Origin: Mastigamoeba balamuthi
Lineage: Eukaryota > Evosea > Mastigamoebida > Mastigamoebidae
Direction of reading: 5' to 3'
NCBI GenBank assembly: GCA_902651635.1
Contig: CACRSC010001918.1
Span: 1 to 64,000, forward strand
Length of the DNA stretch: 64,000 bases
The position numbers were made by a program, and so were the translations under genes. Shown in pieces: positions 1-12,310 of the stretch (the stretch's first letter is position 1; every line of letters starts with the position of its first letter). The notes beneath the pieces are model-generated. The model was not told the DNA's origin. It searched no databases and saw nothing but the letters and a program-made list of their open reading frames with translations.

Positions 1-229
1 CGTGGCGTAAACGTTAAGTATCATCTCATCCCGATCATTACATCAATGTGATACCAGGCTTGGCGTGTGGGACGGTAGGGAATACTATGTTGTATGCACT
101 GGGAGGTGGCGCGGGGTCTAGTGGGGGGGGGGGGGGTGATGGCGCCATGGGTACGTCATCGCCTGGATATGGGGGTGGGTTGTTAGATTGTGTTTTGCTG
201 CAGCGCTTTGTCACCCCCGTCGCGTCACT

Positions 230-1649
230 ATGGCCGAGAAAGCAGCGGAGGCAGAGACCGGACGTGGGGCACCCAGGGGGTCGGACAGGGTCGCGGTGAC
301 TGTCATTGCCGAGCCCCACAGCAGCGGGGACGAGCCTGAGGAGTTCTCCCTGAAGATCCTGCGCGACACGAGCATCTACAAGCTCAAGTCCATCCTGTCC
401 TCCATGGGTTCCTAAACCCTAATGCACTGCCCCTCAGAGCCTCATGTGATGTCTGACACGCAACACTCCCCTCTTCTCCCCCCCCTTCCCTCGCTGCAGG
501 AATCTTCGGTGAGGCTGAGGTCTTCCAGTTCATCCTCGTGGGGCTCGAGGACGAGACGAAGCTCCTCAGCCCCGAGAAGATGATGATGCAGTCGACGGCC
601 TCGAGCTTCACGTTCCGGGCGCGGCTCATCCGCAAGCGTGCGCGCACTCTGATCAACTCGGTTTTCCGCTCCCCCCGCCCTTTTCAATTGAAGGCAGATT
701 CTCTACGTTGTTTCTCAGCTCTATTTCTCTTAGCCAGCGCGACGTCAAGCGTGCGCGCGATCCACCAGAGCGCGCTGCGTGCGGTTGAGGTGCTGCGCCT
801 CTCCAAGGGACTCCCGACGCTGCCCTCTTCGGTCAAGAGTACGAGGCAAAATGCGGGTTCCAAGACCTCACTGGTAGGTACAGGGGTGTTCTTCTGCGAC
901 ACGAGCGCGGTCCTGGGCTACCTCCAGAACCGTGTGGTCTTCCCCTACGAGCCCAGCGATGAGACTGTCCTGTACATCACCAGCTCGCCGCTGTCGGAGA
1001 CGGAGGTGCGGTCCGTGTGTGTGCTCGCTCTCACACACAAGAGGTCTCTCCCTCTCCCTCTCTTTGCACTTATGTACAACTAACGTCTTCCTGCGGCTGA
1101 TGATGGCCCTCGACAGAACCTGCTGCCCCGCAAGTTCCCGGGGACGAGCCTGCACGAGGCCATCAATGGGACGTGGTGTGTGTACAACGTGCCGTTCTTC
1201 CCCGTGACCCGCAAGAACGAGCTCTTCCGTGAGATGTACACGAGGTGCTACGCAGGAAAGCTGAACCAGCACGTGACTGTCCGTGTTCCTCATTGCCCCG
1301 CAAGCGCAGTCTCTCTCTCCCTCTCTCACGTTCCTTTTCGCGCATGCAGGAGCCGTGGCCCGAGACGGTGGACGAGTGGGAGGGCAAGAACCACTGGGAG
1401 TACATGCGCGACCTCAACGACGTTTACGGGCTGCTGGAGGCCGCGGTTGCTGGATTCTACTTCTCGACGCAGCCGACGTTCGGGGGGGCCCGCACGTACC
1501 AGTTCCTCACGGCAGACATTTGCTTTGAGCGCCACGTGCTCGAGCAGTGGAGAACCGTTGCCGAGGTCATCGGCCTGCAGGTCCCCTCGAGCTTCGTCAC
1601 AGAGCTCTTCGGCATCTACCCTCTGCGCCAGCTGCCCTCGGCCCGCTAG
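230..1649 (+). CDS. Unrecognised multi-exon gene
   Basis: I do not recognise this protein. The ATG at 230 opens an acidic N-terminus (MAEKAAEAETGRG) followed by FSLKILRDTSIYKLKSIL. Intron 1 (408-499) is clean GT..AG and joins SSMG to IFGEAEVFQFILVGLEDE, which reads like a small alpha/beta, ubiquitin-like or RA-like fold (inference). At least three more introns follow: near 640-770, 1005-1118 and 1276-1349; the first of these has ambiguous ends. The last exon holds EPWPETVDEWEGKNHWEYM and ends in LRQLPSAR with TAG. No signal peptide or membrane segment is seen. It converges on the minus-strand E3 ligase gene with about 350 bases between them. Confidence 0.6.
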
Positions 1650-2003
1650 TGGCTAGTGGCCTGTTCTGGTCCCCTCACAGAGCGCGTAGAGCGAGAAACC
1701 GAATGCCGAGTGCGACGTATCCCAGCAAGCAAAACAGTCCGAACCGAGATAGGGCTGGGCAACTTTCTGGCAAGAGACTCTTCTCACTGCCTCCTTGCGC
1801 ACATCACCAGATTGTGCCCATGGCCGCACGGCACATAGATGGCAGACGCGGACAACGCGAGCAGCGCATCCTGCGGTTTGCTGCGGCTGTGCTGGGCCTG
1901 CGCGGCAGTGTTGTGGCTGGCGGGGGGTGGTGTTTGACGGCACAGGCGCCTTCGAGGGGTTGCCGCAGCGCCACGCGCAGGGCCCTGCCGCCGGCTGGGG
2001 CTC

Positions 2004-5000
2004 CTATTGCCTCCCAGGGGGCGAGGTGGCGCCCGGGCGCGCTTGCGGCTGCGCGGCTGGGGCTGGGGGCTGCGGAGACTGCGGAGTGGGGGTGGGGGTG
2101 TAGGGGGCGGTGGACTCGACGGGCTGCTTGCAGAAGAAGCAGGTGCGCTCGTGCTCGAGCTGGCGCTGTATGCACACGTGGCAGGAGACGTGCCTGCAGG
2201 GCAGCAGCACCGTGTCCTTGGGCACCGCGCAGCAGATCTCGCACAACGCCTCCTCCTCCTCCTCGGTCGGCTCGGGCGTCGCCCGCGCCGCCGCCTGCAG
2301 CTGCCGCAGGTGCTCGCCCAGCGCCGCCAGCCTCGCCGCCACGGCCGCGGCCGCGGGCTCGCTGCGGGGCCACTCCTTGGCCGCCAGGAACTCCACCGTC
2401 TCGGGCGCGAACCCCGGCGTCCGCGACAGCTGCTCGCAGGCGCAGCGGGCCAGCGGGTCCTCGAGGTCCGCGAAGCCGTCGGCCAGCACGCCGGCCAGCG
2501 GCGCCAGCACGTCGTTGAGCTCCAGGTCGCCCTGCAGGTGCGCGCTCGCCGCCGTGATGAACCGCGCGTCCTGGCCCACCGTGCACCTGCCAGTGGCGTG
2601 TCAGCTGTGCTGCCGCTGCTGCTGTGCTGCGCGCCTGTTGAGCGCGAAGACGACGAGCTCGGCGAGCTTGATGCGCAGGATCTCGTTGCCCAGCACGGGG
2701 GCTCGCAGGTCCTTGGCCAGCGCCTCGAGCAGCTGCGCACACGGGCGCGCGGTGAGGGCGGGCAGGCAAGGCAGGCAAGGAGAGCCGCAGCGCACCCTGA
2801 GGAGGATCACCGAGAGGTCGAACATCATCAGCACGCGGTTCTTGGCCTGCGCCATCTCCTGCGCCCTGCGCCCCGCCGCCGCGTTGGCGATCTGGGCGGG
2901 GGGGGGAGTCAGGCGGGCAGAGAGAGGGCACAGGCGGGCCAGTGCCAGCACCTCGGAGAAGGCGGCGAAGAGCTCGGACATGGTGGCGTTGAGGTTGTTG
3001 AGCACCTGGCTCACAAACTGCGAGAGCGCCTCGGGCCTGCCGCCCAGGTAGCTCCCCAGCTCGCTGCGCAGCACGCGCGGGCCCTCCTCCTCGGCCCGCG
3101 AGCAGAAGAGGTCGCCGGCCCAGAAGCAGAGGAGGATGCGCGCCACCTCGATCCAGTAGCGCGCGCCAAAGAGCTCCACGAGGCCCGGGATGAGGCCCCT
3201 GCGCGCCTCGGGCGACCCCTCAAAGAGCTTCACAAAGCGCGGGTTGGAGAGCAGGCTGAACGTCGACTGCAGGAACACGTCCTTGGTGTCTGGCCCCCTC
3301 GCGCGCGCACGCACAAAGCGCCCGTCAGACCAGCAGAGGGGCAGAGGGCTGGCTGCAGGGCGCAGGGCGCACCTGGGTTCTTGATGCGCCCGTCCGATAT
3401 GTACCGCGCCGTGAACACCGCAAACGACTGCGAGCACGGCACTGCGCACTGGTCAGCTGCCGCCGTCACGCGAGTGGCCCGCAGACGCCAGGAGAGAGCG
3501 ACAAACTAGGCAAGAGAGAGAGACACGCTGGCGCTTCCCACGCGCTGCTCACTCCCCCCCTCTTCACCGACGGCGGAGAGCGCACGCTCGAGGATGGGGA
3601 GCTCGAAGCGGCGGAAGGTGTGGAACGAGTCGAAGATCATGTCGGTGTAGCACTGGGGCACGTAGCTGAGCGCGGGGTCGTGGGCGCCCAGCTCGAAGAG
3701 CAGCCTGCAGAAGTAGTCGACGGCGCTGACCATCATCCGCAGCTTCTCCTGCGAGAAGAGCCGCACCTGGTTCCACATGCTCCGCCGCACCACCTCGGAC
3801 AGCTCCGCCCGCGCGTTGGCCACGATGCGCTCGTACGCCGGGATCTGCAGGTGCCCCTGCGCCCCCACCTCCTCCAGCGACCGCAGCAGCGCAGACGTCG
3901 CCTGGAAGTCCGACACCACCGCCTGCAGCCTGCGCGTCGCGCGCGTCGCGGCAGGTCAGCGCTGGCTGGACCGCGGGGGGTCGCTGCGGTCCGTACTGGA
4001 GCCCCACGGAGATGACAAAGAGCCTCGCGAGGAGGTCTGCCAGCCGGTCCTCCTCGCGCGCAGCAGCGGGGTCGCGGAGGCCCTCGGGCGGCGTGAGCTC
4101 CTTCAGCAGGAACCCAAAGTCCCCGCCCAGCCTCGGCACGTCCGACAGCGCCGTCGTCCCCTGCGGCACGGCAACGACCACTCAATCTCTCGGACGCGCC
4201 GCACGGCAGACGGCAGAGGCCCACACAGCGCCCGCCGTCGCAACAGAGACAGAGAGAAACGGAGCAAAGGGAAAGAAGAGCCAGAGGGACGGGGAGAGAG
4301 AGAGGCACAGAAGCGCACGTAGAGGATGGCGTGGCACCACTGGGCGGGGTCGGAGGAGCTGAGGTGGTCCGAGAGGAAGCGCAGCAGCACAAAGAAGACG
4401 TTGACGAGGAACGCGGGGTCGCTGAGCCCCAGGGGCCGCACCGACTTGGAGTAGTCCTTGTTCCTCACCAGCAGCTTCACGAGCCTGCCCAGGCATCCGC
4501 GAGTCCAGCCCCCCCGTGTCAGAGCGCAGTCAGGCGGCGGCGACAGCGGCGGCGGGCCGCGTGCCAGTCCTCGAGCAGCCCCGTCTTGTGCAGCGCCCGG
4601 AAGATGGCGACCTGCGCGCGCTCCTGCTGGCAGTAGGCGGCCTCGAGCAGGCGCGCCGCCTCGCGGGCCTTGGCGCGGTTCTCCTCGGGCTCGGGGTGCG
4701 CGGCGCTGTTCCACCAGACGACGGGCATCAGCTCCCTCCTGTCCACCGCCGTCGGCACCTTGGTCGCCAGCAGGTTCTCCACCAGCTGGAACCCGTACTC
4801 CCTGCGCGGGCGCCGCAGCAGCGTCAGCAGCGTCAGCAGCGTCAGCAGGGGGCGTAGCAAAGACGCCGGGGCAGGCAGCGCACCCCTGCAGCAGCGGGCG
4901 GCACGAGGGCGACGCCACGAGCGCGGCGGCGCAGTCGAGGGCGGAGAGCGGCGTCAGGGGCGCGCTGGAGGGGGCGACGCCGGCGGGGGCTGGCTGCTGN

Positions 5001-6570
5001 AGGGCGGAGAGCGGCGTCAGGGGCGCGCTGAGGGGACGACGCCGCGGGGGCTGGCTGCTGGCGGTCGCCGGGCCCGAGCAGCGCCTCGGGGGACGTCGCC
5101 TTGGAGACCGCCGCGCACATGGCCAGCGCGGCCTGCGCGACGCCCACGAACTCGGCCTCGCCCAGCACGGCCTCGAACAGCTCCAGCAGCCGCTGCGCCG
5201 CCTCCCCGGGCAGCTCTGCGAGCAGCGGGCAGAGCTGCGCGGCGACGGCGTAGGGCGACGAGACGAGCAGCGGCGACAGCCTGTCGAGCAGCTGCGCGGC
5301 CGCGATGGCCACGTCGTCCTGCGAGAGCGCGCAGGCGGGGCAGCCGCGCGAGTGCAGCAGCAGGCGGCGCAGGCAGCCCGCGAGCAGCGCGGCCGAGGCG
5401 AGGGCTGCGGGCGGCGGGGGGCACTGCAGCGCCGCGTAGCCCGCGACGGCGTGCGCAAAGGGCAGCGCGCCCGCGTTGACGAACACGCGCTCGCGCTCGC
5501 TGAGGCTCAGGCCCGCGCGGTACTCAAGGCCGGGGCGCACGCCCACAAAGGCGACGCCCAGCGGCACGCCGTTGCGGTAGTACGAGATCTCCCCCTGTCG
5601 CAAAGTTGTTTTTCGTGCCCGGAAATGGGCACGAAATTCCGGATTAGGCAAATCGCAGACGTCATCGAAGGAAATAGGAGAGCGCCCGTACGGCGTCGAG
5701 GTCGATGCACGAGCCGATGACGTCGCCGGCGGCCCACGGCAGGCCGTACGGCGCGCTGTGCACGGACCACTTCTGCAGGCGCTTGCCGTCGTACGCGTAC
5801 GTGTCGGGGAAATCCCCGATTCCCATCTGACGTCGCACAAGATATTTAATGGGGGTGCTGGAATCCCGGAATTGCTCAGAGGGCGGAATCTGTCCCGGCA
5901 TAATCTCAGAGCCCTCGGAATCCGCGAGATATGGCGCACTTCGATGTTGAAGGGGGCGACGGCAGCCCAGCCGATCTGCATGACGCCGGCGGTGCCCAGG
6001 ACGACCTCGTACATCCACCTGCCGCGCGTGACGGGCTCCTGCACGAGCAGCGTCGTGAAGGGCGACGTGGCCTCGACCTCCTGCATGGGCCCGCCGTGCT
6101 TGAACTCCCCCACGACGGCGCTCGTGGTGGCCAGCGGCGTCCCGGGCGCGGGGGCCGCCTGACGCGACGCGTACTCTGCGTGACGCAACGCAGGCATTTC
6201 TTGAGCTGACGTGCGCGGGGGGTGACGCAACGCAGGCATTTCTTGCGTTGGCGTGCGCGGAGATGACGTGCGCGGGGGGTGACGCAACGCAGGCATTTCT
6301 TGGAAATTGGGCGCCCAAGTGACAGGGGGGGCGAGAGGAAAGGGAACCTGCGTCGATCGAGCTCAGCTGCTCGGCAATGAACTGGTCCATGTTGTCGATC
6401 CTGATCTCCTCAGCGGGCGCTCTTCTGCGAGGGTGGGGTCAGCGTTGCGTTCCAACGGGGGCTGGCGTTTACTTGGGGCCGCGGGCAGCGAGGGGGCAGA
6501 GGATCTTGTGCAGGCATGTCAGGCCGTCGTCTTCCACAATGGAGCTGAGGGAGCCCTCGGGGTGCGCCAT
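2004..6570 (-). CDS. RNF123/KPC1-like E3 ubiquitin ligase (SPRY + RING)
   Basis: A homologue of RNF123/KPC1, the catalytic half of the Kip1 ubiquitination-promoting complex. The N-terminal SPRY domain is visible on the minus strand at about 6150-5460: GRWMYEVVLGTAGVMQIGWA, DTYAYDGKRLQKWSV, YGLPWAAGDVIGSCIDLD and YYRNGVPLGVAF, closely matching the RNF123 SPRY order. A helical middle follows, with FVSQVLNNLNATMSELFAAF and FDLSVILLRV near 3000-2800, as in RNF123. The C-terminal RING is at about 2270-2130: CEIC, then LPCRHVSCHVC, then CFFCK. Proposed start: ATG at 6570 (MAHPEGSLSSIVEDDG), with a short intron before the second exon. It ends in TAG at 2004. It has many short introns. A single N near 5000 inside a duplicated stretch disturbs the frame there (listed separately). 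Substrate unknown. Confidence 0.85.
4935..5063. repeat. Near-identical tandem copies joined at an N, probable assembly seam
   Basis: A stretch of about 65 bases containing GGGCGGAGAGCGGCGTCAGG is present twice, on either side of the only N of this part (near 5000), with small differences between copies. In the ligase gene one copy gives a clean frame (QQPAPAGVAPSSAPLTPLSA) and two copies break it. The simplest reading is two overlapping contig ends joined without merging. Confidence 0.6.
6181..6302. repeat. Three copies of an intronic motif, TGACGCAACGCAGGCATTTC
   Basis: Copies start near 6181, 6222 and 6280 inside the large early intron of the RNF123-like gene, separated by GTGCGCGGGG-type spacers. 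The same 17-base core in the other orientation lies in an intron of the receptor kinase gene at 21286 and 21335. See findings. Confidence 0.8.
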
Positions 6571-6735
6571 GGCCGCACACACGCTCAAGCGCTATGGGGC
6601 GGTCGGGGCCAAAAAGAATACAGGCAAATCTTGGGGAGAAGATGCGCGTATCTTGGGTGATCTGGTTCCCGCCCAGCAATCGGATTATCAGCCCGATTGC
6701 ATCATCAGAAGATTCAGATTTACCGTTCGGCAGAG

Positions 6736-7986
6736 ATGGCTGAGAGCTTGGAGAGCGGCGAGTACATCACCGAGCAGCCGCGCCGCAAGAAGGACCGCTA
6801 CGGCCCCGACCCCCAGAACCTCACGTGGTCCTCCGACAAGTCCAAGTTCGGCTACCGCATGCTCGTCGGCATGGGTGCGCGCCCGGCCAGCCACACAGAG
6901 CGCACGGAGGAGGGGGGGAAAATATCTGCTGACAGAAGATACGCGAATCTTCCCGCGGGCAGGGTGGAAGGAGGACAAGGGCCTGGGCAAGAACGCCACG
7001 GGGTCGACGACGCACCTCAAGGTGGAGAAGCGGGCGGACATGCGCGGCGTGGGGGCCAAGGCGGGGTGCAGCAGCGACAACTGGCTGCGGGCGAGCGTGG
7101 CGGCCGACAGCATCCTCGCCTCGCTGGCCCGCGCCTACACGCCCCCGGCAGCGCCCTCGCCCAAGCCCTCCCAGGGCAGCCCCGACGACAAGCCCGCCGC
7201 CGCCGACGCCGAGCCCAAGAAGGTCTCGCTGCCCAGCCGCTGCGTGTACGGGCACCCCCTCCCCCCGTTTTCCCGGTCGCACCGGGGGATGTTGTCGCAG
7301 GACTGTTGATGTGGTGCCACGTAACCCCGGAGAGGGGGTTATTTCCCGATCTATGGGGGATGACTCGTTGCCACATCATGATTTTTCTCCGGCAACTGGT
7401 CTGGGGGGGCGATATTTTGGCGTTATGACGAGGCGTGGACGGCAGTTGACGCGACGTTCTCAACTGGGGGCTCTGGCAGGTTCCACAAGTCGCTGAAGAA
7501 CAAGACGAGGAGCAAAACGAGCGAGGAGATCTGCGGGATCATGGGGCGCAAGCGGGACCGCGAGACAAGGGAGCGCGAGATCTCGAGATACGAGAAGGCG
7601 GCCAAGGGCGAGGAGCAGAAGGAGGAGGAGGAGAGCTCCTCCTCCGAGGGCGAGGAGAAGGAGGACAGCGGGGCGTCGCAGCAGCTCAAGGTCAGCACCG
7701 TGTCGATGGCCGACTACTTCAAGAACCGCCTGGGTGCGTTCCGTCACACCAAGAGAGAGATTCTGCTGGATATATTGCTGGATTTCATGCGGGAATCAGA
7801 AGATATGCGAATCCCGCTTTTGCTGATGTCGGAAATATCTTCCCACTCCCAGCCAAGAAGACCGTCAGCGCGGAGGAGGAGGAGGAAGAGGAAGAGGAAG
7901 AGGAGGAGGAGGAGAAGGAGAAGCCCAAGAAGCGCCGCCGCCAGGTGGTGAAGGAAGAGGAGGAGGAGGAAGAGGACGACGAGTGA
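6736..7986 (+). CDS. PINX1/Gno1-like G-patch protein
   Basis: A homologue of PINX1 (yeast Gno1/Pxr1), a nucleolar G-patch protein that activates the DEAH helicase Prp43/DHX15 in rRNA maturation and, in animals, inhibits telomerase. Four exons: 6736-6874, 6963-7245, 7480-7733 and 7853-7986. The N-terminus RYGPDPQNLTWSSDKSKFGY runs into the G-patch (MLVGMGWKEDKGLGKNATGS), split by intron 1 exactly at MG|W. Then LGLG-type DMRGVGAKAG and DNWLRAS, VFHKSLKNKTRSKTSEEICG, and the TID-like ADYFKNRL, all in PINX1 order. The C-terminus is long Glu/Lys-rich (EEEEE, KKRRR) and ends DDE with TGA. The ATG at 6736 gives the expected short leader. Introns carry the recurring AGATACGCGAATC-type motif. Confidence 0.87.
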
Positions 7987-8398
7987 AAGCGAACCGGAAA
8001 TATCCAATGAGATCTTCTGCCACGCCAGAAGAGAAACACCAGCAAAGACAATAGCCCCTTTTTTACGCCCTTGTGGATCGAGATATCTGCCCCTTGCATG
8101 TGGGTGCGGAGTGCACGCGGGGGTGCGCGCTCCTGCCGTGGCAGAGATCGTTGTGCACCAACTGCCGAGAGCGGTTGTGGTGCAGCGTGTTTCTGGACGG
8201 TTGGGGCCACGTCAGCAGGAGGTGCACAACAGTTACAGCAAAGGTGCACGGGGTGCAGCAGAGGAGTTTAACTGAATCCCCCACTACTGTAACTTCTCCG
8301 CGGCAGCCGCACGCCGCAGCGCCCGCACAGGCCCCGGCCACCGCACCCCCGCGCGCACCCCCGCAGCGCCCGCCACACTTATCGCGTGCTCCGAGGCC

Positions 8399-11300
8399 AT
8401 GCCGACGCCGCGCGTGCCCGCCCGGCCCGCTTTTCCCCGTCAGTCGTCGCTGGTCCCCCTGCTGCTCCCGCCGCTGCTGCTGCTGCTGCTGCTGCTCGGC
8501 CCCGGCGCGCGGGCGCAGGAGGACTGCCACGTGCGCTGCTGGCTGGCGGCGGCGACGATCACGCTGCCGGACATCGAGCGGAGCGCGACGGTGCAGGGGC
8601 AGACGGTCGACGTGAAGATCATGGGCACCGCCATCACCGACGCCGCCGTCGCCGCCATCGCATCGTCCAACCCCACGCCCACCACGCTCGGCTTCACCGC
8701 CTCGGGCATCAGCGCCTCCATCGCCACCAACATCGTGCGCCCCAGCCCCCGCCCTGCCCGCGTTGCCCGCGTTCTCGTTTCCTCCCCCGCATATTTTTCT
8801 CGCGACTGCGAAGTCCACGCGGCCCAACGCAACGGAAACGCTCCCTATCGTGCGCGCGGCCTCGGGGGCGCCCACGCGCGGCTCCCCGACCCCGGGGGGT
8901 GTGCTCGCGAGGCCCGCGGGCGCTCTCTGTGCCGTCCAGTGCCCCCCGCTGGATTTGTGCGCACTGATACGCCGTTTCTTTTTACCACTGCGACCAGGGA
9001 GAAGGGGGGGAGATCTTCTCTTCGTGCCCCCCTTCCCCTGCTCTCTGGTCGTTCCCCGCAGGCCTCCCTCTGTCGCGCCCCTCTTTCACTGCGGTGGTGG
9101 GCGTTTGTTGTTGGGATGCCGTTTTTTTGGCGTTAATTTTATTTGTTAATCGTGGGGGCGCTGGGGCTGCGCTGCTCTTCTCGGGCCCTTCTGCTCTCTT
9201 TCCCCTTCTCTCTCTGGCTTCTTTCTCGTTTGCCCGAAGGGGGGAGGGGAGGGGCACCACACAGACCTGCGATGAGCGTTTTTGGTGCCGCTAGCTGCGA
9301 TGCTGTCCCATTCGGGCGATGGGGGTTGTTAGGAGGGGGCCCAGAGGCCTTCGGTTTCTCTCGTCTTTTGAGACACGCGCCGACTCAACCCAACGCCCCG
9401 CGCAGCAATTCACGCTGGCGGGCGTCACGATGGACGCGGACGTGTCCGCGAACGTCCGCGACACGCGGGTGACGATCGCCTCGGAGTTTGTGCAGAACCG
9501 CGACGACAAGCTGCCCGACAACCTGACGATGACCTCGTGCGACGTGTCCGTGACGCTGCGCGACCTGCGCATCAGCGGGACCATCGCCGACAGCATCGTC
9601 AACCAGCTCTCGCCGCAGCTGACGGTGATCCTCCAGGCGCTGATCCAGTCGCAGCTCTGCAGCGTCCTGCGCAGCGTCAACGACGACCAGATCTCCTCGG
9701 TCGTCGCCGAGCTCACGGCGACGCTGCGCCCGTTCCTGCGCGCCTACAACCCGCCCGACGACGCCCACCTCGTCGACCTGCCCGCGGGCCTGCGGCCGAT
9801 GACGCGCAACGCGGTCGTCGACGCGCTGGCGACGACGGCCAACGAGCTGGTGGGCCCGCACGGGGTCAACTGGGTGGCCACGCGGCTGGCGAGGGGCCGC
9901 GACTCGATCCGCATGGCCAACATCAACGACATCGTCAGCGTCGCACAGGGCAAGAAGGTCCGCCTGAGCGACGCGCTCTGGTTCAACATCCCCGTCAGCG
10001 TGCTGGGCAGCGGCGTCAAGTTCGGCATCAGCGACTTCCACATCTGGGGCGCCAACACGTTCAACACGGTCGACCTCTTCGACACCAACACGTCCGTCGG
10101 TCGACGTCGACCACACGCTCGAGTTCCGCGCGGCCGTCGACTCGGTGGCCGTCGACGTGTCGTTCTGGCTCAACGTCAGCGCGTGGCGCAAGGGCCCCGT
10201 GACGGTCCCGACGGGCACGTGGATGAACCTGCCGGGGGACTTCCAGGTGAACGTGAGCGGGCTGTCGCTGGACGTGATGCAGCACGTGTACCTGAAGCAG
10301 GCGTGGGCGCGGCGGATCAACCACAACCAGCTGACGGACGGGCCGTGCGTGCTGTCGCTGTTCGAGCGGATGCCGCTGCCGCGGATCCGGCTGGGGATGC
10401 AGATCAACGCGGTGACGCTGACGCCCGACAGCAGCGCCGACAGCGACGCCGACGTGTACGCGCTGGTGGCGCGGCTGGCGAGCGCGATGGCGCAGGCGTA
10501 CAGCGCGGCCATCCCGGCGGTGATCAACGGGGCGATCATCAGCGGCATCGCGGGGCCGGTGGAGTCGGTGAACGGGTCAGTGTGCGGCGAGGACGACGAG
10601 GGGCGGCCGGTGGGGTTCGAGGTGGGGCCGTCGGTGTCGGGGTTCGCGTGGGCTGCGTGCTGCACGGGCCTGTTCGTGGGGCTGAGCCTGGCGTTTGAGC
10701 GGCGGGGCAAGGAGGCGGAGATCGACTGGGCGGTGAACGTGAAGAAGGAGGACAAGGGGCGGCGGGGCCGGGGGCTGCTGAACCGGGTGCTGGGGTGGTG
10801 GCGGGCGAGCGAGGACGACCCTGCGCGGCGGCCGTGCCTGATGGTGGACGCGCGGATACCCAAGGCTGCGCGGCTGCTGGTGCCGATCGTGCTGTTCGTG
10901 GACGGGGCGCTGTACTTCAGCTCCAACACGGGGACGGGGTACCTGGCGTTTGTGCAGCTGTTCTGGCGGTCGCGCGGGGCCGAGGGGCACGTGGTGGAGA
11001 CGGAGCCGCTGCTGGAGATCAAGATCCTGGACATCATCAAGAACTTCTGGGACACGCGGGCGTACCCCGTGAGCTTCTTCATCGCGTTTGTGAGCGGCGG
11101 GTGGCCGTACCTGAAGCTGGTGATCACGCTGGCCTGCTGGTCGCTGCCGCTGGTGAGCCCGCGGTGGCGCGGGCGGCTGCTGACGACGCTGCACATCGCG
11201 GGCAAGTGGAGCATGCTGGAGCCCTTCTTCATGACCATCGTCATCGTGGCCATGTCGACCATCGTCATCCCCATGCCCGCGGCGGACCCCGCCGACACGG

Positions 11301-12310
11301 AGCGGCCGTTCAAGGTCGCGTTCAAGATGCTGCCGGCGTACGGGCTGGCGACGTACCTGTGGGCGTCGATGGTGCAGCTGGTGCTGATCCACGTGGTGCT
11401 CTACTACCACACGCGCCTGCGCAAGCTCGACAACCCCGCCGACGACCCCTTCGAGACGTTCCCGGTGATCCGCGACTGGCTGGGCGGCATCAGCCCCTGG
11501 GCGGCGTGGCCCGTGCGCGGCGTGCTGTTCGTGCTGAGCGTGGTGACGGTGGTGCTGCTGGTGGCGGGGACGGCGACGGACGGGGTGTCGTTCCACGTCA
11601 AGGGGGCGGCGGGGAAGCTGATGGACAACGTGTTCAACGCGTCGACCACCAGCGGCTACAGCCAGTTCGGGTTCGCGATGGCCATCCCCGGGGCGACGCC
11701 CAGCCCCAACGCGTTCGCCGTGCGGCTGCTGGCCGTGCTGTTCGTGTGCATGGCGCTGCTGGTGCCCTGCGTCTACATGATCGCCGTCGTCGTCGTCCTG
11801 TGCGTCCCGCTCCGCACGCGGGCGCACTGGTGGGTCATGGCCGCCGGCGACGTGCTCTACGCGTGGAGCTGCGTCGACGTGTACTCGATCTGCGTCATCG
11901 GCGCAGCCCTCATGCTCCCCCAGATCGTCTCGTCCATGGTCGCCTGGCACTGCAGGCACATCGACCTCCTCCTCGGCCGCTTCTTCGACGGCGACCTCGA
12001 CGGCCAGAACACCTGCCTCGCCATCGAGACCCAGCTGCGCTCGGGCTCGTGGATCCTCCTCATCGGCTCGCTGCTGCACTTCATCGTCTCCATCTCGTTC
12101 ATCATCATCTACCGCAGGGCCATCGCCCGGCGCGTCAGCAAGGCCAAGCCCGAGGTCGACATGATACCCACGGTCGAGCGGCACCAGTCGGACCTGCCGT
12201 TCTCTCAGCGCAACGCGCTGAGCATGATCAAGTCGGACCCCAACGCCGTCACCGTCTCGGGCGGGTCCAACCGCGGGGCCCCCATCAATGGCGGCGTCCA
12301 CGACCTGTAG
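8399..12310 (+). CDS. TULIP (BPI/LBP-like) plus PqiA-like membrane protein
   Basis: A large membrane protein. A signal peptide (VPLLLPPLLLLLLLLGPGAR) starts exon 1 (8399-8734). A 671-base intron follows, then one long exon (9406-12310) ending in TAG. The luminal half (ITLPDIERSATVQGQ, FTLAGVTMDADVSANV, then amphipathic strands) resembles a BPI/LBP-type lipid-binding TULIP domain. The second half has several membrane segments and a PqiA-like core: ILDIIKNFWDTRAYPVSFFI and GGWPYLKLVITLACWSLPLV. PqiA proteins act in lipid or envelope homeostasis in bacteria. The joint architecture suggests lipid binding and movement across or along a membrane (inference). The frame shifts by one step at 10096-10103, where GTCG is directly repeated; dropping one copy gives SVDVDHTLEF and restores one frame, so this is a recent mutation or a sequence error. 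Confidence 0.72.

Noticed and set aside
7984-8271. Read-through of the PINX1-like TGA into a longer protein
   Set aside because: The extension has no conserved feature, and PINX1 proteins normally end soon after an acidic/basic tail.
9385-11325. 646-codon open frame on the minus strand opposite the TULIP/PqiA gene
   Set aside because: It is a GC3-driven shadow: it has no domain, and the plus strand has a clear signal peptide and membrane spans.
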